NCBI GenBank assembly: GCA_032358165.1
Contig: JAALGY010000057.1
Location: forward strand, 1,922,001-1,986,000
Length of the DNA: 64,000 bases
Reading direction: 5' to 3'
Source: Diplosphaera chodatii
Taxonomy: Eukaryota > Chlorophyta > Trebouxiophyceae > Prasiolales > Stichococcaceae
How positions within the stretch are numbered: the first letter of the stretch is position 1; every line of letters starts with the position of its first letter. The notes under the pieces are model-generated. The model ran no database searches. It was not told the DNA's origin and saw nothing but the letters and a program-made list of their open reading frames with translations. Made by a program: the position numbers and the translations under genes. Shown here one piece after another: positions 25,601 to 37,303 of the stretch.

Positions 25601-27850
25601 ATGCTCATGAGAGCATATGAGGCTCTGTTAGTTACTGCATCATCACCACCTGCTGGTGGCGCAGCCGAGCGTCCAGCTTCTTGATGTCTGCCTCTGCCAA
25701 ATCAACCAGCAGCCGCAGATTGTGCTGCAGCTCCGGCATCGGCACCTCATTACCTGCAGCCGTTTCCTGCCCGCACAAACATGACACCATCAGCACGCCA
25801 CGTCATTTGAGGCCAGAGTTCAGCCCTGCAAAGAACGGCGTGCAAAGCCGCAGCGGCTGCCACACTCACTTCCTGCTGGTTGAGGTGCTCCATGTTGGTG
25901 ACGACCCGGGCCTGGGGGCCCCGCATGTCCAGGATGGTGGTGGCTGCCGGCGCCGCAGCACCCCCGCCATCCCGCTGCCCCGCTTCCAGCACCTGGTGTC
26001 AGGTGCAGCCAACGGGTGGATGCAAGCTCCAACGACAGGTGCGCCGTAACCATGTGAGTAATGCACCAGCTGGAAACCATCAGCACGCAGCCACACATGC
26101 TGCCAGGTCGGGACAGTGCAAAGGCTGTCACATGCCCCACCTCTGCCGCTGTGCGATACTCGCGCCGCACCCGCTGCGCAGCATTGCGCTTCTTCCACAG
26201 CTGCACCGGCGCATCCTCTGCAGCCTGCACCGGACCAGCAACAGCCTCTGGCCTCACTGCATGCCGGGCTCCGTGCGAGGCAGTGGCAGTCCGATAGCTG
26301 TTGCCCCTTGCCAGCAGCAGCCAGCTTCAGGACGGGCGTTTTGCGCATCGTTCAGCAGGCGTGGGCGATGCACTGTGTGTACCTGCGCTGCAGCGGGCGG
26401 CTGTTTCTCCTCATCGGGCTCCGGGCGGCCTTTCTCCCCGAAACCCAGACCGACGCCCTTGCCCCGCAGCCGCGCCTCCACCGGCTTGGCGATGCCCTGC
26501 TTCTCGCGGCCCAGCCCCTGGCCCCGCACATACCTGCACCGTGCAGCACTTGCAGTGTGGGCACGACGCGGGCTTGCTGATGGGGCTGTACCTCTGACTG
26601 TTGAGCTCGCACTGCAAATTGCGAGAACAGAGTCCAGCCCTTGCATGCTTGACGTGCCCAGGTACAAAGGTTGCAGCAGTGAGCGCTAGCTGCGAATATG
26701 GGCTGCGCCGTCTGCATCGTCAGTGCTGACGCTCGAGCAAGGTGTTACGAGGCATCGCGTCAAACCCTAACAGGCGTGCTCACCCCATCTTCTCCATCAT
26801 CCGGGATGCGACGCCCTTGGTGTGCGTCTCGAAGTCGCCGACGCCGTCCTTCACCACCGCGACCCGCTTCTTCTCCGCAACCACCTTCTGCTTGGCGTCC
26901 CGCTTACGGCGCTCCGCCTCCTGCTTCACCCTGCAGGCCGCCAACATGCTGCTCCGGACACAGGTCTACATGTTTTGCGCGGCCCCGTGGCTGCTGCATC
27001 ACGCATGCGCATGACCACACATCACAATATGGAAATGCTGATGAGCACTCAGGCAATTCTCAAATGCTTAGAGGCGCGAGCACATGCACACTGTCTGAAC
27101 TCACATTCGTCCAAAGGCGGTGGGCAGGACGCCATCTTCGACGTCATCTGCATCAGAAGCGCCGACACCATTGCTGATGCCGCCTCTGGCGAATCCCAGG
27201 CCACCCCCGCCGCCGCCGCTGCCGCTGCCGCTGCCCAAGCCAGCGCCACCAAAGCCAAGGCCACCGCCGCCGCCACTGCCTGACATTGAGCCCAGGCCGC
27301 CGCCACCGCCGGCACCAGCTGCTGCAAAGCCTAGGCCACTTGAGCCTCCGCTGTCTGCTCCAATGCCGTTGCGGTTGCTGGCAGCTGCACCATCGCCGCC
27401 GGCGGCTGTGAAACCAATGCCGCTGGCCGTGCTGCCACCTGACCTGAAGCCCAGCCCGCCTGTTGCGGTGCTGGGTGCTGTGCCATCAGATGACAGACCC
27501 GCTGCGGCCATGCTGGGTCCGGCAGCGTCCGCTCGCCCTGGGCCGGCCGCGGCAGACATGTCTGTGACGGTGGTCGGCGCAGGGTGCTCGGCCGACCCCA
27601 TGCCGATGCCGGTCGACACAAAGCTGACCGGCTTGGTGTAGTCGGCCGCCGGCTTCTTGCCACGCCGCCGCCGCTCCTCCTCCTCGTCGGACGACCCCTC
27701 GTTGAAGACGCCGTAGATCTGGTCGTCTTTTGTGAGGCGCCGCTTCCCCCGCTTCTTCTGGTACCCGAACTCGCCGTCGCCCAATTCCACCAACCCCTCA
27801 AAGTCATTGTCCATATCCAGGCGTTCGCGGCGTTCTTCATCGTTGTCCAT
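22632..27850 (-). CDS. TFIP11/STIP-like G-patch splicing factor
   Basis: Spliceosome disassembly factor that activates the DEAH helicase PRP43/DHX15 through its G-patch. The long first exon (27850 to about 27110) starts [20 protein letters not shown], the TIP_N region ([21 protein letters not shown]). It then becomes a Gly/Ser/Ala-rich stretch repeating GLGF-like units. Next come a coiled basic block and the G-patch: [11 protein letters not shown] joined to [20 protein letters not shown] and [10 protein letters not shown]. The C-terminal half (26250-22632) is the GCFC domain, with Trp-rich helices such as [74 protein letters not shown] and the end [20 protein letters not shown]. The family is clear although exon edges are approximate. 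It is divergent from the METTL3 gene. Confidence 0.88.
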
Positions 27851-28286
27851 GGCAGCTCAGACTGGCCAGTCACTCATTGACGCCTATGTGCAGCAACGGC
27901 GCAGCTGTCTCCAATGGCGGCGCGGGCGGTCTAGAAAATGCGCAACCGCAGCTGTAGTGGCAGCAGCCGCCGGTCTGTCTGAAACCGAGGCTTGCCTCCT
28001 TCAGCCTTCGAGCCGTCAAGAAGCCCACAGACTCTACGGAGGTGCTCTTGGTTCACATGATGGTGCCCTGACAACATGATGTCCAAAGTCGCAGCAGCTG
28101 TTTGAGGGTCACGTTACGAAGCTGTGCTATGGTATACGTCGAGCATACTTGCCTGTGACATGTGCAATTGTACTAAGACTGCAAGCGCATTCTGCACCTG
28201 CATGGAAGCCGAGGAAGTTCATGGCACCTGCCGAGTGAACTGGCGATCTAGCCCGCTGCACAAGATTGCTGGCATAGTGGGACACC
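27851..28286. promoter_or_regulatory. Divergent intergenic region, TFIP11 / METTL3
   Basis: About 440 bases between two head-to-head genes for RNA-processing proteins. Presumed shared promoter region; no specific element recognised. Confidence 0.4.
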
Positions 28287-31200
28287 ATGGCATCCGCGGA
28301 GGCGGGCTACGCCACGGAACTGGCCGACGCCCGGGCTAGGCTGCTGAAGCTGAAGGACCGAGCGGCAGCACGCGCCCGTGCGCTTGGCAATGCTGTCACG
28401 CCGTCGCAGCGCGACACCCTGGGCGACAGCAATGGCGCCTCGGCGGTGGCGGACCGCACCACCGATGCCAACGGCCTGGAGGACAGCGGCCCGGCCAGCG
28501 AGCTGCAGAAGCTGGTGGCGGCGTTCCTGCTGGACCCCGCGAATGGCGTGCCGCTCGACTCGCACAAAATCCACCGAGAGGTGCTGATGCATTCATGTGA
28601 AGCTTTGGCGGTTTCGATAGCCGTGTGCCGTGCTCCCCATGCTTTGCGGGCATTCATGTCCACCTGCACCGCCACACGACCATGGTGACATGGTTGCCAT
28701 GCCGCCATGATGCAGCTGTCGAAGTCGGAGCCAGGCAAGGCGTATGAGGCAGCGCTGGGCAGCGGCGGCGGCGGCGTCCCGGCGCTGGAGGCGGCTCTGA
28801 GGGAGATGGGCGGCCCGCCGGCGCTTGCGCTGGAGCTGGAGGACTTTGAGGTCGCCGGCAAGCAGCGCGTCATGGTGCTCGATGTCACCCGCGCCCGCCT
28901 CGTCAGGTGGGCAACCCCAAAAGAGGTTTTTGTATACGAAGATACGCGGCTGCTCTTTGCATATAGTGCACCGAAACATGGGTAGCGTACTGCAGACAGT
29001 TTTGTGCAGCTGCCATCCTGCGGGAGGTGCAATGTGTGTGAGCGCTGTCATGGTGCGCTGGTGCATGCCTTGGTGCATGTCCTGGTGGGTGCTGATTGAC
29101 CAGCTGTGCGGCTGCCACCTTGTTCGGGTCATGATGGGCTTGACGTCGCATTGTAGCTTGCTGGGCCGGGACCCAGCGATGCCGAATGGTGGGCCGCTGC
29201 CGTCTCCGCCGCCGCCGCCGCCGCCAGCAGGTGCAGCGTTTCGGCCAGCAGGGCTGGGGCAGCCGGCGCAGGGCCAGCTGCCGTTCACAGGCCCCGGGGG
29301 CGCAGGCGGCTTCGGCGGCCAGCACATGCAGCCGCCCGGGATGCCCGGCTTCCGGCCCCCAGGCAGCGGCCCGGCGCCCATGCTCGGCCTCAACAGTGTG
29401 ATGCAGGGGGGGCAGGGGGCCGGTGGCATGGGATTGCCAGGACCGCCAGGCAGCGGTTTGCTGGGCGCACCGGGCGGCGGCGTGCCGCTGGCCAACGGCC
29501 CTGGCGTGCCGCTGTACGCGGCGATGGCGCCGCAGGGCGCCCCCCCTGTGCCGCCGCCGCAGAAGAAGGACATGCTCGAGGAGCTGCTGGGCCACAAGTC
29601 AATCCGCGACCGGCAGAAGACCGAGAAGTGAGTGCAGCAATGCGGCAAGGTGTACACATGCTGCTGGTGTGTCCATCCGACGACATCAGACTGCAAGGAC
29701 ACCTTGCTGATGCGGTCAGCCTCATGTGCAGGGGCGAGGAGCTGCTGGAGCTGCTGCAGAAGCCGACCGCGAAGGAGAATGCAGCGGTTGAGAAGTTCCG
29801 CACCGGCGGTGCTTCCGTGCGCGAGTACTGCCCCCAGCTCACCAAAGCAGACTGCTGCAGGCAAGCCAACAGTCGCAACACCCATGGTCCCGTCATCGCC
29901 TGTGCTGGTGAACATACGCACTGCACATTGGAACAACAGGACTGTTGCGCAGCTGCATGGGCAAACCTGCACTTGATCATGAGGTGACGTAACTATGACG
30001 TGCAGGGCGCACAATGCGCCGGTGGCGTGCGGCCGCCTCCACTTCCGGCGCCTGCTGTTCCCCTGGACGGACGTGTCCCTGGGCAACTGCTCCTACCTGG
30101 ACACCTGCCGCCACATGCACAACTGCAAGTTCGTGCACTACGAGCTGGACTCGGCGCCCGAGGCCGGCGGCAGCGCGCGCCAGAATCGCCCGCCCGTCCC
30201 CGCATACCTGCAGGTGCTGCCGCACAGTGCTAGCAGATGAGTTCGCACGAGGTGGTGCAGCACCTGGTCACCACAGTGCTTGGGTCAGCCTGAAGTGAGC
30301 CTTCTGGACCTCGTTTGCATCCTATGTTGCTCCCTGTGTCCACAGTGTCACCTGATGAGGTTTGGGGGATTGTGTATGCAGGCGCTGCAGGAGCCGCAGT
30401 GGGTCAACTGCGATGTGCGCAGCTTTGACATGAGCGTGCTCGGCAAGTTCGGCGTGATCATGACAGACCCGGTGAGCTTGTCAATAGCTTTGGCAGGTGT
30501 TTCCAGTGTCGATCTCGCTGGTCTGTCATCCTGCAATTTGCTTAGCTAAGACATATCATGTGATCAACCACCATGTGCCAATGCAGCCATGGGAGATCCA
30601 CCAGGACCTGCCCTATGGCACCATGGGGGACGACGAGATGCGCAAGCTCAACATCGGCTGCCTGCAGGACGATGGCGTCATCTTTGTCTGGGTCACAGGT
30701 GTTGCACCTAGTTGTGGTCTGGCAGTTGCTGGGCACCACGTGCCACCTGGACGCTGCGCTACACAGTGCCACCAGGCTGCCATCGGGTCATGCTGGATTG
30801 GCATCGCACTGCAGGACGTGCGATGGAGCTAGGCCGAGAGTGCCTCAAGATCTGGGGTTACACCCGTGTCGACGAGCTCATCTGGGTCAAGACCAACCAG
30901 CTGCAGCGCCTCATCCGCACCGGCCGCACCGGCCACTGGCTCAACCAGTGCGCCGTGTGGCACTCACTACTTGCCCGTCTTGTACCCGGAAGAGGCAATG
31001 CCCTGTGCCGTGGCTCTCTGTGTGCAACTCATACCCTGACGAGTCTTGGTACCTCATGCCCTGCAGCTCCAAGGAGCATTGCCTCGTGGGGTACAAGGGC
31101 AACCCGCAGCTCAATCGCAATGTGGACTGTGATGTCGTTGTGGCCGAGGTAACCCTCCTCGCTTGTGACTGCTCGCCGGATCTGGTGGCACATTGACGTT

Positions 31201-31715
31201 GCACAATACCTGTGCATGCAGTGCAGAGAGGCCAGCTCCACAGTCGGGACCAGGTTGCCCGAGAATGGGCAATCACCACTGCACATGGGGCGCAGGTGAG
31301 GGAGACGTCACGGAAGCCCGACGAGCTGTACTCGCTGCTGGAGCGCCTGAGCCCCGGCACGCGCAAGCTGGAGATCTTTGCGCGGCAGCACAACTGCCAG
31401 CCCGGCTGGGTGGGCCTCGGCAACCAGCTGGACGGCGTCCGAATCCTGGACCCCGACATGAAGGTGCACTGCAACGCCTCCAGATGTCAGTATGTTGCAG
31501 ACAAGCCGCTGCAAGCAGGTGTTGCTCTAAACATGCAACACCACCAGCCCCTGGTTCACATCTAGCTTTGCCTGTTCCTGCCGCCAGCCAATGAATTTAC
31601 TGCGCAGGCCCGCTATGACATGGTGTACAATACGGAGGCCGGCATGGCCGTCAAGAAGGAAGCGGGTGGCAAGGAGGGCATGCATGACAGCAAGAGGATG
31701 AAGTCAGCGAAGTGA
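28287..31715 (+). CDS. METTL3: mRNA N6-adenosine methyltransferase catalytic subunit (METTL3/MTA, MT-A70 family)
   Basis: Writes m6A on nuclear mRNA as a heterodimer with METTL14. The N-terminus (ATG 28287) is helical, [21 protein letters not shown] second exon gives [21 protein letters not shown] Pro/Gly-rich linker (about 29190-29560) contains [12 protein letters not shown] and ends in [19 protein letters not shown]. The CCCH finger is [17 protein letters not shown] (C-x5-C-x5-C-x3-H). The catalytic DPPW is interrupted between its two prolines by an intron (30472-30586). After it come [38 protein letters not shown] and [20 protein letters not shown], the last joined from 30947 to 31067. [20 protein letters not shown] and [13 protein letters not shown] follow. 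All catalytic and RNA-contact blocks of the family are present. The tail ends [20 protein letters not shown]. Confidence 0.94.
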
Positions 31716-32209
31716 GCAGCAGCTTTCCGTCCTACCAGAGGGGGCAAAGAACGAGATAGGCTTCAGTGCTCGTCCCGGATCGTCGGTCATGCTTGCTAAA
31801 CTGCTGCTGCTGCTGCTAGTAGACGCCTTGGCGTTTTGCATTCGCCGCACCAGCATGATGCGGCCAGCCGTCTGTGAAGCCAAGCCGCCTCAAAGTAGTT
31901 GTCTGAACACCGTCGACTAACTACTGAACTGAACCTACAGCCTCATAGCATTACAAACAGCAGCATGTGTCTGGCTGCCTTGCATCAGGGGTTCAGTGCA
32001 CCATCGGCGAACGGGACGCTCAGGTGACTTCCTGTGGGCAGCCAGCTCATTCCTCCCTTGAGCATTGATCAGGCGCTCACTTTCCATTCGCAGTGCAACA
32101 GTGTACAACATTATCTTGTCTTCTTGGTCTTGGCCGACACAGCTGCTTGCAAAGTTCGTGTTGCCCCACGCAGACCCCGATGTTAGGTGCTGTCAAGGCA
32201 AGCTGCACC
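31716..32209. other. Intergenic, METTL3 3' side to next gene 5' side
   Basis: About 490 bases between two plus-strand genes; must hold one 3' UTR and one promoter. A short CTG run (31803-31817) is visible; otherwise nothing is recognised. Confidence 0.4.
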
Positions 32210-33555
32210 ATGGCGCACTACGGTATCTCAGCCATGATGCGGCCGCAAGCCTGCTCATGCAGCTACATGCTGCGAAGTACCTTTCCGTTCACACGCTCAG
32301 CGCACGCGCGGCATGGGCGGAGGCACCGTCTGCAAGTGGTGGCCGTCGGCTGGGTGCGCAGCGCTGACCTGGCACTAGTGCCTTGGGCGGTGCATGCATC
32401 GATGATGCACAGCACACTTGCGACGTCCTTGCTGATGATGACGTGTACTGATGATCAGGATCCAGAAGGTATTCTGGCAGCACCCAAGGCGGGGCACATT
32501 GCCAGGCGCATGGTGGCGAAACAGGCGGCAGAAAATGAGGAGCTGAAGGAGCAGATGGCGAAGGCACGAGAAGAGGCCCGTCAGGAGCTCACGCAGAAGC
32601 GCGAGGTGGGGAGCTTGCATGTCAGCGGTGGTGGATGCTGCATGTTGCCTAGAGAGTCATTGTGCACTGGCATGACAGCCTTCTTGATCGGGGGGCATGC
32701 GCCGTCTGTAGAGCCGTAAGCAGCCAGAGTCGCACGCGGAGCTGATAGAATACCTGCTAGACACCGAAGGGGACGAAATGACATTCGAGGTTGCACGGTG
32801 CCGGCCGCTGCTGACAGACGAGTTCAACGACTACCTGAGGGGCCAGATTGGTGAGACATTCTGTTCGGCAAGCATGCTGGGAGCACCTCGTCAGCCGTCC
32901 CTGACGTGCCACTTCCGGACAAAACTGCCATGTTGCGACACACCACCATGTGCAGGCGAGCAGCGCTTTGGCAAGGTACAAAATCAGGAGCGCCTGGCAG
33001 AGCTGGAGTCGCTGCAGGAGTTCCTTGGGCCAGCCGTCGCTGCGCTTGATGAGGTGACAGCCAAGGCGGCAGCGCCCGCCGACCGCATGCGCAGGCTGCT
33101 GCAGGCACAAGACAAGAAGGCGATGCTGCTCGAGATGGCAGGTGCATGCCGTCAGGGCGCTGCCGTTTTGCATATCGCAACCTGGTTGGATCAGAGGAGG
33201 TGGCATAGCATGCATGCACCTGCTTGAGTGCTGCGTAAGCACCAGCAGAATCTGATGTAAAGCCATGAGTACCTGGAACACACAACTCTGCTGCCGCAGG
33301 CAACAACGAGATCGACCAGCCGCTCCTCGACCTTCTGCAGCAAAACATCGCAGCCGCCACAGCCGCCAAGCAGGAGAAGCCAGCAGAGTTCATGCAGAAG
33401 GTCGGTGTCTGTCCAGTGCTGAGCGCTGTGGACCAAGCGTATGTGCTTTCCTGCCTTTCAGCAGCGAGTGCCAGCAGAAGTCTGCTTTGCCTGAGAGGCA
33501 GACGCCCTGTGCGCAGGTCCATGACGCCGCACGGAAATACCTCATCACAGTTTGA
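32210..33555 (+). CDS. Conserved-looking protein of unknown function, possible plastid targeting
   Basis: I do not recognise a functional family. The proposed start at 32210 gives MAHYGISAMMRPQACSCSYM followed by residues rich in Ser, Arg and Ala and poor in acids, like a chloroplast transit peptide. The mature part begins DPEGILAAPKAGHIARRMV and is almost entirely helical and charged. Exons give AKAREEARQELTQKRE, SHAELIEYLLDTEGDEMTFE with VARCRPLLTDEFNDYLRGQI, RLAELESLQEFLGPAVAALD, MRRLLQAQDKKAMLLEMAG, IDQPLLDLLQQNIAAA, and the end EFMQKVHDAARKYLIT. From memory it resembles an uncharacterised plant plastid protein of the At4g37920 kind, but I hold that weakly. Six or so exons with clean GT/AG joins argue that it is a real gene. 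A TGTAA follows the stop by about 70 bases. Confidence 0.7.
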
Positions 33556-34156
33556 AGTGCGCTCAATGGTTGCCCTGCAAGGCTTTCCTAATTGTGCACC
33601 TTTTTGTGTGATCCTGGTAACACTGTAATGGCTTCAGTAGTTTCAGTAGTGAAGCGGCTACTAAAAAATCACATGCGTCGGGAGATTGCATATTACTGGT
33701 ACCGTTATAGATGTGAGAATGTCACGACAGCACTCGTGTTGCTTCTCTATGTGGCCAGGGTGCTGTAGCAGGCATGCCGCTTTGTGCCCAGGCGTTGCCG
33801 TAGACCAGGCACATGCCAACTGTGCAAGCAAGGTTGCCTTGAATGCGATGCCAGAGCAGTGCAATGCTGTTCACAAGTGGCGTGACATTGCAGCACAGAC
33901 ATTGCTCGGTAGGCATATCGGACGCAGGTTTACCTTTAGACCACAGCCTGCTAAGGGTTTGCTCAACTGCAGCGACCAATTTTATGCTGCAGATCTGAGC
34001 TCAGACGGCGTCAATCAGCTCCCCTGACGTGTCTACCTCGTTGTCCAGAGCATTGGTGCTAGAGCATCCTTGCTGCTGCCTGGCACCCTGCTGTGCTCCG
34101 ACACGAAACGCGCAGCAACCCCTCGTTGCGCGCCGCAACCGCCACTCCGGCCCACA
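33556..34156. other. Convergent intergenic stretch
   Basis: About 600 bases between converging genes. It holds both 3' UTRs and the TGTAA at 33624. No gene or repeat is seen. Confidence 0.45.
33624..33628 (+). terminator. Candidate poly(A) signal TGTAA
   Basis: Chlorophyte-type signal about 70 bases after the stop of the unknown plastid-like gene. Confidence 0.4.
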
Positions 34157-34758
34157 TCACTTCTTCGTCTTGCGAATGATGCCTGACAGCTCCTCCCTCT
34201 TGCGCTTGCCGCGCAGGTGTGTGCCGAGCTGCGGCAGCAACCATGTTGAAACATCAAGAGGTCAATCGTAGGCCGGCGACGTTCTGGTTCAGATGCCTTC
34301 CCTCCCCTACTTGACCATAATGGTGCAGCACCACTGCCCTGCTCATGCACGCAGACAGGCGCAACATGCTTTCAGGCTCACCTTCTTCTTGGCAACCTTC
34401 AGAGCGCGCTTATCCTTGCCGACCTTCAGCAGCTCTGTGATGCGGCGCTCATAGGGCGCCAGTCCTGCCACCTCCCGCACAATGTCCCGCACAAACTTCA
34501 CCCGCTTGCTGGCGCGCTGCACAGCAAATGCAGCCGGACATCAGTGCGCGAACAGACCCGTGTGAGCACCAGCTTCGAAAAGCGCCAAGCTGGCTTCGAT
34601 GACACGCGCGGCACAATGGCCTGGTTGCATGATGCTGGGCAGCGACGCAGCGGGCGCCAGCAGCTCACCCCTTTCCGGTTTGCTGGCCTGGCAACCTTCT
34701 CACGCCTGGTTGTGATATGCCCCTTGTTCAGGCCCACGGCCAGGCCTGTGGGAGCCAT
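34157..34758 (-). CDS. RPL36: Cytosolic 60S ribosomal protein eL36
   Basis: Component of the cytosolic large ribosomal subunit. Three minus-strand exons. The first (34758 to about 34671) reads [20 protein letters not shown] then RPANRKG. The second (about 34521-34379) reads [40 protein letters not shown] and KKK. The third (about 34218-34157) reads [20 protein letters not shown] and ends TKK. Length and all blocks match the roughly 100-residue eukaryotic family. It stands head-to-head with the plastid bL28 gene, 422 bases apart. Confidence 0.96.
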
Positions 34759-35180
34759 CTTGCGGCCTGCAAGGTGCGATGCAGCACGTCAGGGTCTGCC
34801 CCCAGCCGCATCATGCGTGATGAACCATACACAGCCGTATATGGTGTCAAGCTACCAGCACCGTCGATGAGAAGCAATCACCCCTGCACCAGCTACTGTG
34901 TGCTACGTGAAGGGCACCCAGTGAAAGCACCAACAAGCTTTGTGGCAAAGCAGCACACAGTGGCAAGGCTCACCCGCGTACTACAGGACCAAGAACGCCA
35001 GAAGAGGCAGTTCCTTCCGTGACACTGTGCACTTGCAGCGGCGCCGGCAAGGGTCGGTGTGCAGATGTCTCCATCGCGACACCTTGACGACCCTTGCCAG
35101 GAGGCTTCAGCTCGTGGGTTGCCTGCTGGGCAACGGCCAATGTGCGTCGTCCCGAGCAGCTTGCAGCGTCGAACAGCAAC
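34759..35180. promoter_or_regulatory. Divergent promoter region, eL36 / plastid bL28
   Basis: 422 bases between start codons of a cytosolic and a plastid ribosomal protein gene transcribed away from each other. Both promoters must lie here. No named element recognised. Confidence 0.5.
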
Positions 35181-36190
35181 ATGGCGGCAGCAATGGGGCT
35201 GCGGCCGTCCCATGTGGTGCACGGATCAGCACAGAGCAGCTTCACAGGCGTCACTCGGTGCCTCAGCAACCTCAGCATCTCCGGCAGACCCAGCCACTGC
35301 CGCCAGCCCCTGACAGTCGAGGGTGCGTAGCAATTACTGCTCATAAGAGCGAAAGTAACGATGCACTGAGGCGGGCTGGCAGCTGTACTGCACCACACCT
35401 GCCCTCTGCATGTTCCAGCGGCGCTGCACACACATCAAAACACGACCATACAGCGGTGCTAATCTGAGGCTTGCGTGTGCTGATGCAGCGCGACGACAGT
35501 GCGACCTGACAGGCAAGGTGGCCAACAACGGTTACACCGTCACATTCTCGCACAAGCGCAACAAGAAGTTGCAAGGGGTCAACCTGCAGGAGAAGAAGGT
35601 GTACTGGCCAGCTAAGCAGCGCTGGATCACACTGAAACTCTCCACAAAGGTGAGGCAGCAGACTGGGGATAAAGTCTCATGCGCTTCAGCAGTGGGTATT
35701 TGCTTGTGGGCTTGGGAGTGGCTGCGGATGTGTGCATAGCCTGGAGCGTGTGCTCTACTGCTCTGCACTGGCGCTTGCAGGCGATCAAGACGATCGAGAA
35801 GAACGGTCTTGAAAGGATGGCGAAGGAGGCTGGCCTCGATCTGAACAGCCTGCCATACAGGTGTGCCCTGCTGCATGGTTGTTGCCCTGGGCTCCAAGGA
35901 GCCCAGGATCGGCTTGCAGTGCGCTGCCTTCACAGAAGCACATGCAGGTGTCGTCTGCAACATCGTCTATCACTGGGTGCTGGAGCCACCTCATCAACCT
36001 GTGCACGCCTGCCGGCAGGGACGCACGGCCTGGGCGGACGGAGTGGCTTGCCAGCACAGAGCGCAAGCCGCCGATGTCAAAGAAGCGGAACGTGATGAAG
36101 AACCCCGAGAAGCTGGCGGCCAGCAAGAAGAAGCCAGTCGTGGCGGAGTATGTCACAGGCAACCGCATCCGCATGACACGTGGCGAGTGA
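35181..36190 (+). CDS. RPL28: Plastid ribosomal protein bL28
   Basis: Nuclear-encoded large-subunit protein of the chloroplast ribosome. The first exon, from ATG 35181 to about 35321, reads [20 protein letters not shown] and further Ser/Arg-rich sequence, a good chloroplast transit peptide. The second exon starts the bacterial-type body: [52 protein letters not shown]. The third gives [20 protein letters not shown] and LNSLPYR. A last exon, about 36017-36190, adds a basic extension: [20 protein letters not shown] then [20 protein letters not shown], ending RIRMTRGE. The extension is longer than in bacterial L28. A candidate TGTAA lies 113 bases downstream. Confidence 0.93.
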
Positions 36191-36799
36191 GGCAGGCAGC
36201 ATCGCGCCCGCTGTCATCAGCTGGCAGAATTTCGGCACCGCCGGCAGTGTGGCACGATGCAACGGCAGTTTCAGAGCTCTAGCGTGAAGTGGACAGTCTT
36301 AATGTAAACTGTGGTTCATGGCCTGGATGCTGGACAAGACATCACATACCGTACGGCGGCACCCAGCCCTGGTGCACCATCATGTGTGCACGCTGTCAAC
36401 CTGCTCCCACATGCAGCCAGCTCCGTGCCTTGCACCTCACTCGCCACAATTTATGGCTCTTGAGCCGCTATCCAGCTGCAAGCTGCGTGACACTTTCCTC
36501 GTTTGGTGTGCGCTGCCATGCCTGGTGGGAAGCAGGAAGGGCAAGGTGCCCTGCTTGCTCGGGACTGCTCAGGTGCCCGCACTGTGCTTCGCTCTAGCAG
36601 TGTTTGCCATCCGTCGGTGGCAGTAATCCGAATTGCTTCACTTCGTACGACAAGGAGCACTCGCCAGCCAGGCAGTTTGACAGGATTGTTGAGTGGTCCC
36701 TGCTGCTGGTTGTCTTTAATGGGGCGGCCACCGGTTGAGTCATAGGCTGCAGACCCTGGATCTGCTTCATGACCCCAGGACTGCAGCGCAGGGTCAACG
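36191..36799. other. Intergenic, bL28 3' side and RAD6 promoter
   Basis: About 610 bases between two plus-strand genes. Short ORFs here have no family resemblance. Contains a TGTAA at 36303. Confidence 0.4.
36303..36307 (+). terminator. Candidate poly(A) signal TGTAA
   Basis: Lies 113 bases after the bL28 stop codon. Confidence 0.35.
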
Positions 36800-37303
36800 A
36801 TGTCCACGCCGGCTCGAAAGCGGCTTATGCGGGACTTCAAGCGCCTGCGCAATGATCCGCCCCAGGGCATCAATGGCTCGCCCAACCCAGACAATATCAT
36901 GCACTGGAACGCGGTCATCTTCGGACCCGAGGATACGCCATGGGACGGAGGCACATTCAAGCTGACGATGGATTTCGCTGAGGACTACCCCAATAAGCCG
37001 CCAGTTGTCAAGTTCGTGTCGCCAATGTTCCACCCCAACATCTATGCTGATGGTGGGATCTGCTTGGACATTCTGCAAAACCAGTGGAGCCCCATCTACG
37101 ATGTGGCTGCGGTGCTGACATCAATCCAGTCACTGCTGAGCGACCCCAACCCGGCGTCGCCCGCAAACTCCGAGGCAGCAAAGCTGTATGCCGACAACAG
37201 GAGGGACTACAACAAGCGCGTCAAGGAGGTGGTGGAGAAGAGCTGGATTGCTGGCGGCGCTGACGACGAAGAGGATGCCGAGGAGGACGGCAAGAAGAAG
37301 TAA
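36800..37303 (+). CDS. RAD6: Ubiquitin-conjugating enzyme E2 RAD6 (UBC2/UBE2A type)
   Basis: E2 that monoubiquitinates histone H2B (with a Bre1-type E3) and PCNA (with Rad18), linking transcription and DNA-damage tolerance. The 167-residue protein begins [20 protein letters not shown], the RAD6 signature start, followed by [30 protein letters not shown] with the active-site Cys at about residue 88, and [20 protein letters not shown]. After the fold it carries a polyacidic tail ([14 protein letters not shown]), like budding-yeast Rad6 and unlike the 152-residue plant and animal forms. The reading frame is uninterrupted, in contrast to nearly all neighbours. It converges on the KDM5-like gene, about 510 bases away. 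Confidence 0.97.
   Translation: MSTPARKRLMRDFKRLRNDPPQGINGSPNPDNIMHWNAVIFGPEDTPWDGGTFKLTMDFAEDYPNKPPVVKFVSPMFHPNIYADGGICLDILQNQWSPIYDVAAVLTSIQSLLSDPNPASPANSEAAKLYADNRRDYNKRVKEVVEKSWIAGGADDEEDAEEDGKKK

Noticed and set aside
27120..27641. Plus-strand proline-rich ORF of 173 codons
   Set aside because: It is the antisense reading of the Gly-rich first exon of TFIP11.
28593..30086. 497-codon minus-strand ORF
   Set aside because: It lies opposite the Pro/Gly-rich exon and neighbouring introns of METTL3. Its composition is the antisense shadow of GC-rich coding sequence and it contains no recognisable domain.
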